Positions 34,596 to 45,738 of a stretch of DNA of 64,000 bases are shown one piece after another. The notes beneath the pieces were generated by a model. The model did not search any database. It had not been told where the DNA came from and was given only the letters and a program-made list of their open reading frames with translations. Origin of the DNA: Torymus aiolomorphi (Eukaryota; Arthropoda; Insecta; Hymenoptera; Torymidae); NCBI GenBank assembly GCA_036365515.1, contig CM070877.1, positions 72,042,022 to 72,106,021 on the forward strand, read 5' to 3'. Every line of letters begins with the position of its first letter. The first letter of the stretch is position 1. Made by a program: the position numbers and the translations under genes.

Positions 34596-35777
34596 TGTTT
34601 GAGAATGCCATAAATTATACTGAGGACATGCTGTGGGTGTTTACAAAATAAATTGAGAGTCAAATACTTCAGTAAATTAAATTTCAATGTATTATAAAAC
34701 TGTCTATAAAATTAACTCTATTACATAATTACATTAGGTTATTTAAAAATTGATATAAAGGTTGGTGCAAAATTAATATTACTGTGTGAAAAAGTTACAA
34801 TAAATAGTTGAGTGTATGTCTGTTACATAATTCTGAGTGTGTGAGTGTTACAAAGTCTGTGAGTATTGGTGAGTTGCTGTTTGAGTGTATGAAGTTTTCT
34901 GTGTGACGTTGCGAATCACTGATGAGAGTGCTAACCATACAATAAGCAACACAATGAAGTATTATTGAGTTGATTGTGGTTGAGTGTTCAGTAAGATTAC
35001 ACGATTAGGTATTACTGACCTAATCGTGCCTGAGTATTTCTGGCTGTACAGCTTGGTTATGCATTCCGTGTAGCAGCGCACCTTTGTATAAAATGGCCGC
35101 ATGTAATTGAGTTGTTACCTTCTCGTACGTAGAGGTTATATTAATCCTTACGCTGATGAGTTGGTCGAGTGATGGTGATTCAGCAACGATGATGAGCAGT
35201 TGAGAAGAGCCGTCAGTTGAGCATGAAAAAGAAAGATGAGATAAACCGGTGAGATGAGTGTGAGGATGCGAAGCAGCCGATGAGAGAAGCCAGTTGAGCA
35301 AAGCCGATTAAGAACTGCCAGTGTAATTTTCCTGCTTAAAAAATCCGGCTGAGTTTGGCGCAGCAGTAGCTGAGAGGTGATTCCACGTGATTGTAGCCGA
35401 ACGTGCACACTGAATCACCACGTGGCCGACCGTTCCATGAGTGGATTTTGAATAGAGTGAGAGTGCCGTGAGAGTCGGCCATGCGGCCTCGTGGCGCGCA
35501 CGCCGTCCAGATTTTTACTACCGACTGAATGAGTGAGCACTTCCGTCTTCTTCCTCGTCTCGTTGTTCCCGAGGAGTGAGTCAAATCAGCGTCTCTCTCA
35601 TTTACATGTGTAAACGTGAGAGAGACAGCATGATTTTTGCCATACTCGGCTAATCAGTATAGCGATTCAGCTGTTCCGCAGAGGCAGCTGCTGAGTGCTG
35701 CCGTCGCGCGGCCGCCTTCTGAGTTATCTCTCAGTCGCGCAACCGCGGGAAATTCAAATATTGATATTTCCCAAACA
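34596..35777. mobile_element. 1182-bp solo-LTR-like insertion
   Basis: The insert runs TGTTTG...CAAACA (TG/CA ends with 6-bp inverted termini). It is flanked by GCAAC at 34591-34595 and again at 35778-35782. The copia translation breaks exactly at these points. The interior is GC-rich to the right (about 35350-35740) with CTCTCTCATTTACATG, and has no credible ORF. A solo LTR of a gypsy- or BEL-type element is most likely. Confidence 0.82.
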
Positions 35778-35888
35778 GCAACGCTTAATGGATTTTTATT
35801 AATTCCTTTTACAAAATAAACGTTTTTTAAATCAATTAATTTTTCATTATGATAATTTTTGATGTATGTTTTTATATTGCCTACTTTT

Positions 35889-38759
35889 TGTTAGAATATA
35901 AGGTACATTTATAAGAGAGTTAGGAAGAGTATGCGCAGCGCCATCACACGAGTGAAGTACAGTAAACGTATAGCGAGAGCGAGCGGGAGTAGCACTTGAT
36001 TGTCGTCCTCCGTCATGAGCGGTTGTAAGAGAGAGAAAGCTGTGTCGAAGATTAACTTAATAAAGTTCTTTGTTGTTTCAGTTATTTGAGTGGTTTATTT
36101 GAACAAACCCTTTGATTTCAACATGGTAGCATAGTGCCTGGTTAATCGTCAGTGGTGGTATTGTCTCTTGCGAGAGCAATAACACACTTACATTCTACGA
36201 AAGGGAAAGTGTTTTTAAATTGAGCGCGTGGTAAGCGCGAGAACAAAGGAAAACGCATGGACAAAAGAGAAAAGTTAAGCGAAACTGAAAGTGACGAAGA
36301 GTTTTTTGATATTGAAAATAAAGAAGATACAAAGGAACAAAACATGCAGGAAGTAAAAATACCGATTTTTGATGGACAAGAATACAGTAATTGGAAGAAA
36401 TGCATATTAATGTATTTAAAGATGAAAAAGTGTGATATAACTACACGTGCAAAAACGGAAGGCGACAAAGTTGATTGGGACGAAAAAGATGTGCAAGCTA
36501 TAAATTATATTTATAGTGCAATTTCAAACAAACAAATGGAATTGGTAAGTGACAAAGAAACGGCGTATTATGAGAAAATTTGATAGCACATATATGAAAG
36601 AATCGACAGCTCTCCAGATACTGTGTAGAAATAAATTAGAAAATTTGAAATTAAAAGATTTTAGTAATTCAACAGATTTCTTTAACGAATTTGAGAAATC
36701 GGTAAACGAATTGAAAGAAGCTGGTGCAAATGTGACAGAGAAGGAGAAAATGAATTATATATTAAGGATATTACCAGCCTCGATGAGTCATATAGGAGAC
36801 TTAATTGATGTGCTTAAAGAAGAAGAACAAAACGTAGAATATGTGAAAAATAAGATTAAAATGGCTGAACTAAAAGAAAAGAGTGAAAGTGGAAATTCGA
36901 AGTCGAACGCTTTTATGTTCGAGAAAAGGAAAGAAGAGAAGAAAAAAACATGTTATGTATGTGGCGGTTTCGGACACATACAGTACGACTGCCCAACGAG
37001 AAACAATTCTTGGAATCGAGGGACGCCGCAGCGAGGAGGTGGCAGAGCAACGCGCAGCAGCGAGGAGGTGTTGGTAAACACGAAACAAGCCAGTAGCGAG
37101 GATCGAGTTTTAACCGGCGTGGAAGGAACGGCTACAGACAACGCGGCCAAGGCGCGCGAGGCAGTGATGACAACAGCCAAGGTCATCAGAGCGGTGAGAA
37201 TAAGGAAGCGTTTAACACTTCAGTAGAAATAATGTCTGCGAATATAGGAAACGATAATGTAATATAAATTAGATAGCGGTTGCACAGACCACGTAATTAA
37301 TAATGAAAATTATTTTAGTGATGCGATTATATTGAAAGAGCCTATTAATGTTAAAGTAAGTGACGGTAGAATTTTGCAAGCAACAAAAGTAGGTCATGTA
37401 AATAGTAAATTCAAAACGTTTAATGAAGAGATAGAAATTGAATTAAAAAATGTATTTTACGTGAAAGATATGGATAGAAATTTAATAAGTTTTGCTAAAG
37501 TGACTGATAATTATAAAGTAGTATCTATCGGAGATAGTTCTAAAATCTATAATAAAAATAATAAATTGATTACCATAGCTTGGAAAATTGGTAGAATTTA
37601 CAAAATAACTAGTTTTATTGAAAGAATTTAAGAATTTAGTTTGACAGTTAAAAATGAAAAAATGACTTTAAAAGAAAAGTGGCATAGAACATTGGGGCAC
37701 GTTAATTTTAATTACTTAAATACTATGTGTAAAAATCATGTTTTAGAGGGTTTACCTAGTGAGATAGAGACAGACTATTTTAAATGTGCTACGTGCATTG
37801 AAAACAAAATGCACAATATTCCTTTTGATAATAATAGGAAAAGGGCAAAACACATTCTAGAGATAGTACACACAGATTTAAATGGGCCACATTCAGAAGG
37901 TTATAAAGGGGAAAAATATTTTCTTACTTTTATTGACGAATTTAGTAAATAGCTAAAGTTTATCCGATTAAGACAAAGAATGAGGTATATGATAAATTTA
38001 TTGAATATATTAATTTAGTTGAAAATAAAACTGGTAAGAAAATTAAGAAACTGAGATGTGATAATGGCACTGAATATTTGAATAAAGATATGTATAGATT
38101 ATTTAGAGAAAAGGGAATTGAGTTAGAGCCATGCCCACCTTATGTGCACGAGCTTAACCGTACAGCAGAAAGATACAATAGGACAATTATGGACAGTGCT
38201 AGGTGCTTCTTAGCTGAGTTAAAGGTAGAGAAACGGTACTGGCCAGAAGTAGTCTGCGCCGCAGCATATTTGAAGAATAGAACGATTGCAAACACGTTAG
38301 TGAGGAATAAATCTCCTTATGAGATATTTTTTAATCAAAAGCTAGACACGAAGTATTTAAAATTATACGGAAGTAAAATATTTGTTAGAGTACCAGAAAA
38401 TAAAAGAAATTCAAAATGGGATAGAAAGGCTGATTTAGGAATTTTGATAGGTTATGATGTAGTAGGTTACAGAGTCTTGATAGGCAACAGAGTTATTGTT
38501 GCAAGGCATGTGGATGTTGTTGAGGAAGACGTAGAATGCATAGGTTTAAATGATAGAGTTTTAGAAAAGAAGAATTTAAATGAAAGCTTTGAACAGGATG
38601 AAAAGGTATAGCGAGAGCGAGCGGGAGTAGCACTCGATTGTCGTCCTCCGTCATGAGTGGTTGTAAGAGAGAGAGCTGTGTCGAAGATTAACTTAATAAA
38701 GTTCTTTGTTGTTTCAGTTATTTGAGTGGTTTATTTGAACAAACCCTTTGATTTCAACA
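35889..38759 (+). mobile_element. Internally deleted copia, sister of the element at 1482
   Basis: The 235-bp 5' LTR (35889-36123) and a truncated 3' LTR (about 38606-38759) share the LTR end CCTTTGATTTCAACA. The 5-bp duplication CTTTT is at 35884-35888 and 38760-38764. The primer site TGGTAGCATAG follows the 5' LTR. A deletion joins the integrase/RT linker directly to the middle of the 3' LTR, removing RT, RNase H, the polypurine tract and the start of the LTR. The intact duplication shows the deletion came after insertion. Confidence 0.93.
36257..38611 (+). pseudogene. Copia gag, protease and integrase remnants
   Basis: Closely similar to 1876-4280. Gag MDKREKLSETES starts at ATG 36257 with IPIFDGQEYSNWKK. 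A frameshift near 36565 follows. The CCHC knuckle CYVCGGFGHIQYDC is at about 36952. A frameshift lies near 37100 and the protease DSGCTDHVIN near 37270. A stop occurs at 37629. Integrase carries WHRTLGH and TDLNGPH, with a stop at 37950, then a frame change, EPCPPYVHELN and AERYN. Reading stops at the deletion junction with the LTR at about 38606. Confidence 0.9.
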
Positions 38760-40045
38760 CTTTTGTGGCCTTTAAATTTTTACCGTCTGGCAACTTTACT
38801 TCAATTGGATTTTTTAATGCAATAAATTTTTTATACATTCTCTCATCATTCACAACATGATCAGTGCATCCGCTATCTAACAACCAACTGATTTCGTTGA
38901 ATTTACCATTTTTTTCGTAATTATAATTATAAACATTCGTTTTCCTAGTTTTATTATCCCAATCTTCGCCGAATCTTAGATTGTGATACAGAGAAAACTT
39001 AGATTCTACTTCGCTATAGAACACATCACTCACAATTTCACTTTTCACTTCGTCGTGAATGACCTTGGCCATCCAGGTCTCGGCTGCTGAGTCTTCTCTG
39101 GGTTGACTGGAGTCTTTTTGCCTCTGCTGAGCTGCTCCTCTGCCATGACCACGTCCTCTGGAACTGCCTTGTTGATATACTCTCTGGGATCTTCGTTGGC
39201 CTCGACCTCTGCTCTGGGATGCTCCTCTGTTTTGGAATGCTCCTCTGCTCTGGCTGGTCTGTGGTAGTCTCCAACAGTCCTTCTTGAAATGACCTTGCCG
39301 GCCACAGTTATAACACTGTCCCTTTGTCTTGACGTTTAATATACTTACATTTTTCCTTTTCTCGTTGTCAGGCACTGTCATAATTTTTTCTTGAATTTTT
39401 GATTTAACATAGTCTACTGTTTGTTGAGCTTCTGGGACGAGATCAATGAAACTTCCAATAAAGCTGTAGCTTGCTGGTAGTGCTCTAATTAAATACCTCA
39501 TTTTTTCCTTTTCTGGTAATGTGCCTCCAGCTGCTTTAAATTTGTTGCAGGCTTGTTCGAAATCTTTCTACAAAAAATTCTTCGACTTTCTCATAATTTT
39601 TGAGTTTAATATCTTCTAATTGACCTCTGCATATTATTTGCAGCGCTGTAAATTTAGTAGAGTACATGCTTTTGTATTTTTCCATCATTTTGTAAGCTGT
39701 ATTGCAGTACATAATATATTCTAATTGTTTATCACTCACTGTGCTAATTAATATATTTCTTGCTTTCATATCTAATTTTTTCCATATGGCCTCATAAACT
39801 TCACTAGCCTTTGTTGCATCTCGCCCTCTTATTGGCTGATCTTTGCACTCTTTATATTCTAAAATATTTAGAATCTAAATTCCCAGCTTGTATAGTTACC
39901 TCCATCGAAAATTGGGATATGTACATCATCAATTTTTGCGTGCTTTGCCATTTTAGACTCTTCTTTTGTTATAATATTTAAATCAATTACCCTTTTTAGT
40001 ATTACAACCTTTTTTAGTATTTTTAGAAATGATTTTCTCAATAAA

Positions 40046-40202
40046 GGACCCCGCACACAATGTATGGAAAATAATCATTCGGTCAAATTGGATCAAACTT
40101 GGGGAAAAGATAGATCTTGAGGTCCTGAACAAAAGTTCTCATGGGCAAAACCCCCCAAAATTTGACCGAATGATTTTTTCCCATACATTGTGTGCGGGGT
40201 CC
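40046..40202. mobile_element. 157-bp MITE, ~45-bp terminal inverted repeats
   Basis: GGACCCCGCACACAATGTAT at the left is matched in inverted form at the right end, and pairing extends through ATTCGGTCAAATT. The central loop is about 60 bp. It interrupts the Gag N-terminus of the minus-strand copia. Confidence 0.85.
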
Positions 40203-40467
40203 TTTCTATCTTCTTTGTGAAGTTCAAAATCATCATTTTCTAGTTATTTAACTGACAATTCATCTAGTGCATTTTCTTCATAATTTTCTTTAATTAAATT
40301 ATTGCTCATTTGTTCTCCGTTTTCATTTTCTTGATTAAGTTTGCCTTTATACATGTGCTTAATCTCAAAATTTATGGTTGTTACAAAACACGTTTTACCT
40401 ACTGCGTGGCTTTCCAATTTTTAATCCAATCTTTTCTTAGCAATCCTTGTTGTTTTTATTATATTAT

Positions 40468-41261
40468 GCAATGTATATCTAATTACCTTTTTGTTTCCTT
40501 TACTAATATTCATCAATAGTTTTCACTTTTCCTTAAGTGTCCATTTACCACATGTATAGCCTTAAATTCTTTCACGTGCTCTATTCTTGCACCGTGCAGC
40601 GCCCTATAAAAAAAATCAGCTGATTTGTCATCTGATTTATCAGATGATTTATCATCTCAAAACGTCATCTGAAATTTTTTCAGAGTGTTGCCAAAAACCT
40701 ACGAAATTAAAAATCAGCTTCTTCAGTATTGGAAACAGCCTATTAGGATGTTTTACCCACCAAATGAGTTCAAAAATGGATGTTTAAAGGCATATTAAAC
40801 AATATTTCAATTTTTACCAATTTTGTACATGAAATATCAGCTGATAAATCATCTGAAAAATCATCTGAAGAATCATCTGATTTATCAGCTGATATTTCAT
40901 GTACAAAATTTGTAAAAATTGAAATATTGTTTAAAATGCCTTTAAACGTCCATTTTTTAACTCGTTTGAGGGGTAAAACATCCTAACAGGCTGTTTTCAA
41001 TGCTAAAGAAGTTGATTTTTAAATTTAGTAAGCATTTTGCAGCACTCTGAAAAAATTTAAGATGACGTTTTGAGATGATAAATCAGATGACAAATCAGAT
41101 GACAAATTAGCTGATTTTTTTATAGGGCGCTGCACGGTGTAAGAATAGAGCACGTGACAAAATTTAAGGTTATACATGTAGTAAATGGGCACTTAAGAAG
41201 AAGTGAAAACTATTGATGAATATTAGTAAAGGAAACAAAAAGCTAATTAGATATGCATTGC
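40468..41261. repeat. ~794-bp near-perfect palindrome (foldback element)
   Basis: Arms of about 395 bp fold around a centre near 40864 with little unpaired loop. Paired landmarks include CTATTCTTGCACCGTGCAGC with GCTGCACGGTGTAAGAATAG, and ATTTCAATTTTTACC with its inverse. The central 70 bp and the subterminal parts are rich in TCATCTGA/ATCAGCTGA octamers. It encodes nothing. It separates the copia nest from the mariner-like element. Confidence 0.9.
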
Positions 41262-42060
41262 TGATTTTTTTTTATAGGGCGTGCTTCACACAAGAAATCT
41301 AATCTGCTCTCATCGGCTTGAATTTTTATAAATTTTCCAAAAATTCTTTCTTCTATCACTTAAAGATATACACTGTGACCCATTTTAATCGCCGCACCCG
41401 GATTTCTCGGAACCTAAGCCAAATAGAGATAAATGGTTCAGACAAAAGTTATAGGGGAAAAAGGGGGCCACATAATGGCGCTAACGTCTTTGATCTTGAA
41501 CTTGACCTTTGAGGTTATTTCAAGGTCAAAGTAGTTTTTTCATATGGAAACACCTAGTTTTGACCCCGGATTCGGAAAGAGCGGAAAATTTTACGTTCAA
41601 AATCATATTGAAAAATTTTTTCCAAGGTCATTCCAAGGTCAAATCTAGGTCAAACTCAGAAAAGTCCGTTTAAAATCGCTTTTTTTCATGAACCACAGGC
41701 TAAGCTGGTTCAAATTGATCGTAGGCTTAATAGAGGAACCCACACACCCAAAACTTACACATCCTAGTAAACAAAACTCAAACTCGCACATTCTAACTCC
41801 ATACACTTCATGCCCTCACATGTTGAACTGTTACACCCCGGTCCCACAACTATACCCAACACCCCCCAGTCCCACACATCCATACGCCACGCATGCTAAT
41901 CCCATACACACCAAACCCACACATCCTGAACCCTGAAAAATTTTTCTCAAGGGCAAAATGATTTTTTAACGGAAACTTTAAGATCGTTGAAGCTTCTGTT
42001 ATAAATGTATTAACCTTACTTTTTGCGCTAGCCAGAAACAACGACGTGGACGTAGTAAGG

Positions 42061-42200
42061 ATTGTTTCCTTTGGGATGCTTAATTAAAGTGAGTCCCCTT
42101 GCCTCTCACTGGTCGGGGTGCTTGATTATAGTGAGTCTCCTTGCCTCTTACTGTTCGGGGTACTTGATTATAGTGAGTCCCCTCGCCTCTCACTAATGTA
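42061..42200. repeat. Left-arm ~45-bp tandem repeats
   Basis: Two to three units contain GAGTCCCCTTGCCTCTCACT followed by a GGGGTGCTTGATTATAGT-like part. The inverted right arm has more units, so copy number differs between arms. Confidence 0.8.
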
Positions 42201-42213
42201 AATAAATTTTTAT

Positions 42214-43267
42214 TTAACCTCGAAGCAAGTGTTCGAAATGACGACCATTTGCTTCAAGGCACATAGTCAAACGCCTTTGAAAATGGCGAACTGAGTTCTA
42301 CAAAGTTTGTCTCGGAATGGCAGCGGATGCTCGACGAATCCTATCCTGCATATCTGCTCTTGTAGTGGGTTGTTGCTCAAAAACAGCATTTTTTAAATAG
42401 AAATCTGGTGATGTAAGATCGGGTGAGCAAGCAGGCCAGTTAACCGGACATCCTCGACCAATCCATCTGTTACCATAGGGCTCATTCAAAAAAGCCCTTA
42501 CAATTCGAGCGAAATGTGGTGCTGCGCCGTCCTGCTGGAGCCACATTCTTCGTCGCGTTTCTAAATCAACATCTTCCATCAATCCAGATAGTTCATCTCT
42601 TATTAGCGTCAAATAGGTATGTTGATTTACATTTGCTTCAAAAAAATAAGGGCCAATCAAATATCCATTGATAATCCCGCACCATACCATAATACTCCAA
42701 CGTCTTTGATGGTTTACAGTTCTGACCCAATGAGGATTCACATCAGACCAATATTGGCAATTATGCCTATTCAGTTCCCCATCACTTTGAAATTGTGCCT
42801 CATCAGAAAAAAGAACAAAGTTAAAAAAAGTCTGAATCATTTTCTATCGTTTGTAAAGCCCATTGGCAAAACACAATACGCTGTTGGAAATGCTGAAACT
42901 GTAGCCCTTGAACCTAAGTAATATGATACGCGTGATGTTGAAGCACCTTCATAATTCTTAAAAAAGTATTTCTTGGAATACCAATTTCCCTTTCGACTCG
43001 ACGAGCGCTAATGTGTGGGTCAAGATGAATTATTGCAAGGATAGTTACAACTTGATTATCATTTTCATCATACTCATTGCGCCTACATTGGCGAACCATG
43101 TGTCCACCACTAGCTCTTTGAGTTAAACGTCTGATAGCTCTATCGTCAGGATGTCGTCTGTCAGGATAGCGTTCAGCATAAAGTCTTGCCGCACCACGAT
43201 AATTATTTTGGCTTGCTCCTAAAACCAAAATCATATCAACGATCTCGTTGGGCGGATAGTCAGACAT
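42214..43267 (-). pseudogene. Tc1/mariner-superfamily transposase (apparent DD41D), broken
   Basis: The N-terminal half (43267-42914) begins MSDYPPNEIVDMILVLG and carries AARLYAERYPDRRHP, a helix-turn-helix module seen with insect DDE transposases. The catalytic half has VLFSDEAQF, WLQQDGAAPH and a SPDLTSPDFYL segment. By my count 41 residues separate the second D from the SPD aspartate. Lesions: in-frame stop at 42914-42916, a 1-nt shift in the 7-T run at about 42822-42828, and a stop at 42298-42300 where the right-arm copy has glutamine. The WGY after the third acidic residue in the right-arm copy is missing. The frame ends in LLRG at 42214. Confidence 0.87.
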
Positions 43268-43740
43268 TTCAGAGCCAGCTATTAATTACTATTAAATTTA
43301 AATAGTAAAATGGTATCAAAAATATTAATAATTATAAGGCTCGGCCGTGTACGGTCGCACCTAAAAAGGAAAAACGTTGGAAAATTACGGTAACTTTAAT
43401 TAGCTAACTGTAATTGCCATAAATACTTCGTTTGTCACACTTTTTTAATTCTAAATTTTAAAATAAAATAATCGCTAAAACATTAAAGGTATTCAATTCA
43501 ATAAAGCATTATTTCTTATTTTAATTGCAAATAAAACTAAAACTTCCTTTTATTTTTTTGTTTTATGTAAATAATGTGAATTAGTAACGTTCGAATTTCA
43601 GAAATACTGATTTTGATAATGTAATCATTAAAAACACATCTACGAAGAAAAACCTATTTAGGTTCCGTCAATGGTTCTTTTAAATTTATTTTTCAGGTTC
43701 TAGCAGGATAGTGGAGCACCACATTTCACGCTCATAATAA
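43268..43740. other. Central non-coding part of the mariner-like element
   Basis: AT-rich with no supported ORF. It probably contains the promoter side of the minus-strand transposase. Confidence 0.4.
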
Positions 43741-44035
43741 CAGCTTTTTTAATAAACACTTTAGTATTAGATGGATTGGTTGAGGAGGTCCGGTGAAATG
43801 GCTTGCTTCTTCATTCCATACTTCACCATCAGACTTTTGTTTATGGGGGTATTTGAAAAATGCTATATTTGAGCAGCAACCCACTACAAGAGCAGATATG
43901 CAGGATAGGATTCGTCGAGCATGCGATGCCATTCCGACACAAACTTTGCAGAACACAGTGCGCCATTTTCAAAAGCGTTTCACTATGTGCCTTGAAGCAA
44001 ATGGTCGTAATTTCGAACACTTGCTTCGAGGTTAA
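43741..44035 (+). pseudogene. Duplicated transposase C-terminus in the right arm
   Basis: The plus strand encodes RWIG, then SPSDFCLWGYLKNAIFEQQ, then TTRADMQDRIRRACDAIP and ends FEHLLRG. This is the inverted copy of the transposase C-terminus at 42214-42420. It keeps the WGYLK segment lost from the other copy. It has no N-terminal part and cannot act alone. Confidence 0.85.
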
Positions 44036-44040
44036 ATAAA

Positions 44041-44230
44041 AATTTATTTACATTAGTGAGAGGCGAGGGGAATCACTATAATCAAACACCCCGGACAGTG
44101 AGAGGCAAGGGGACTCACTATAATCAAGCACCCCGAACAGTGAGAGGCAAGGGAACTCACTTTAATCAAGCACCACGAACAGTGAGAGGCAAGGGGACTC
44201 ACTTTAATTAAGCACCCCAAAGGAAACAAT
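44041..44230. repeat. Right-arm ~45-bp tandem repeats
   Basis: Four units of AGTGAGAGGCAAGGGGACTC plus an ACTATAATCAAGCACCCC-like part are the inverse of the left-arm repeats. Confidence 0.82.
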
Positions 44231-45122
44231 CCTTACTACGTCCACGTCGTTGTTTCTGGATAGCGCAAAAAGTAAGGTTAATACATTTATAACAGAAACT
44301 TCAACGATCTTAAAGTTTCCGTTAAAAAATCATTTTGCCCTTAAGAAAAATTTTTCAGGGTTCAGGATGTGTGGGTTTGGGGTGTATGGGATTAGCATGC
44401 GTGGGGTACGGATGTGTGGGACTGGGGGGTGTGGGGTATGGTTGTGGGACCGGGGTGTAACAGTTCAGCATGTGAGGGCATGAAATGTATGGGGTTAGGA
44501 TGTGCGAGTTTGAGTTTTGTTTACCCTAGTAAACACACATCCCTATGTGTAAGTTTTGGGTGTGTGGGTTTGCGGTGTATGGGTTTTGGGTGTGTGGGTT
44601 CCTCTATTAAGCCTACGATCAATTTGAACCAGCTTAGCCTGTGGTTCATGGAAAAAAACGATTTTAAACGGTCTTTTCTGAGTTTGACCTAGATTTGACC
44701 TTGAAATGACCTTGGAAAAAATTTCTCAATATGATTTTGAACGTAAAATTTCCCGCTCTTTCCGAATCCGGGGTCAAAACTGGGTGTTTCCATATGAAAA
44801 AACCACTATGATCTTGAAATAACCTCAAAGGTCAAGTTCAAGGTCAAAGTCGTTAGCGCCATTATATGGCCCCCTTTGTCCCCTATAACTTTTGTCTGAA
44901 CCATTTTTCTCTATCTGACTTAGGTTTCGAGAAATCCTGGTGCGGCGATTAAAATGGGTCACCGTGTATTTTATTATTTATTGACATTTGTATTTTTTTT
45001 AGTTTTGCACTTTTCCTTCAATATTTTTCACTGCAAATTTTTCGTGTTTTCTTCTGCCACGTGTTTTCCTCTACCTTCCCCGAGGGTCTCGTAGAGAGAA
45101 TCATAATTCCATAGTAACCTCG

Positions 45123-45462
45123 GACTGCTACCATGTTGGAGGTTGTGGATGGGTTTAAGTAAAGAATTATTATTTTAATCAGAAAAGAATGGCTGGTTTA
45201 TTAATGGGTTTATTAATGGTAACTAACAACTACGGCGCTTCCCTGCGCCATGCGCGAGATGTTACATTGTCGGCGTACAAGACTAGAGAGGGAGAGTAGC
45301 GCCTCGCTCTCTGCTGCTCGAGCTACCTTCTTGCTCACAGAAACACTAGGGAGGGAAGACTTACATGTGTGCATACGTGTGTCGCGCGCTCTCTGTATTG
45401 TAATGGATCTTGGACTCGCTGAGGTTCCTTTCGCACAATGTATATGTATCACATTCCCAACA
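45123..45462 (-). repeat. LTR plus primer site of a third copia family
   Basis: On the minus strand the LTR runs from TGTTGGGAATGTGATAC (45462) to CAACCTCCAACA (45134), 329 bp. It is followed at once by TGGTAGCAGTCC, an initiator tRNA-Met-like primer site. About 130 bp of possible leader follows to 45000. No coding part remains, so this is a 5' fragment of an otherwise lost element. Confidence 0.7.
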
Positions 45463-45738
45463 TCTTCGCCCAGAGTCTGCTATGCTTGATTAAAGAAATA
45501 ATCCCTCTTCTCTGTGCAGATAGACTAAGTAAGTAAACTCGTCGAAAGTGTGATTTCATACACTAAAAATATTGACGAGCTCGTCAAAATTTATAAGGAT
45601 CAATGTACATAAGCGCCGTTCTGCTCTGCTGTGCTCTGTTCTGCTCTGTTCTGTTCTGCTCCAACGCGGTCCAATTTCAGTTCAGTTCCGTTTGTAAGCG
45701 ATTTTCCCTTTACTTGTTTCGTAATTCTAGAATGGAGT
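45463..45738. other. Spacer with CTGCTCTGTT repeats, left half of a split hairpin
   Basis: CAATGTACATAAGCGCCGTT and CTGCTCTG-like repeats at 45600-45662 are matched in inverted orientation at about 53790-53826, beyond the 8-kb LTR element. That element therefore inserted into a small hairpin. Confidence 0.6.

Larger units (their letters stand above)
32641..40309 (-). mobile_element. Minus-strand copia element, nest host, 3' truncated
   Basis: Gag to RT are readable from right to left in copia order. Interruptions are a 157-bp MITE (40046-40202), a plus-strand copia (35889-38759, duplication CTTTT) and a solo-LTR-like insert (34596-35777, duplication GCAAC). Translation across each junction resumes in the homologous position of the copia at 1482. 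The left end stops inside the RT at the (GT)n tract. No LTR of its own is visible. Confidence 0.9.
32641..40309 (-). pseudogene. Fragmented copia gag-pol (nest host)
   Basis: Gag starts near 40309 (MSNNLIKENYEE), has an early stop, passes the MITE and resumes with VHIPIFDGGNYTSW (about 39890). A CCHC knuckle (CYNCGRQGHFKKDC, about 39270-39315) precedes an RG-rich stretch, and the protease LLDSGCTDHVV lies at about 38870. After the inner copia, protease C-terminal sequence is at 35783-35888. After the second insert come pre-integrase (WHRALGH, about 34400), integrase (TDLNGPH, NCDNGKEYL, GAAERFN; 33813-34346), a linker, then RT (AKWVYKRKGDD, RESPKAWYE). The catalytic box reads ILVFDLLIC, missing one residue relative to the family's VDD. 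Multiple stops and frameshifts are present. Confidence 0.9.
41371..44966. mobile_element. Tc1/mariner-superfamily transposon with kilobase inverted arms
   Basis: CACTGTGACCCATTTTAATC at the left matches the inverted right end, and TA dinucleotides flank both ends (41369-41370, 44967-44968). The inverted arms run about 41371-42360 and 43740-44966 and include AAGGTCA-rich, CACAC-rich and tandem-repeat zones. A transposase pseudogene lies on the minus strand between them. The C-terminal transposase segment is present in both arms. Confidence 0.88.

Noticed and set aside
34596..35777. Small genes within the GC-rich insert
   Set aside because: TG...CA ends and the GCAAC duplication show an LTR-type insert; frames have no motifs.
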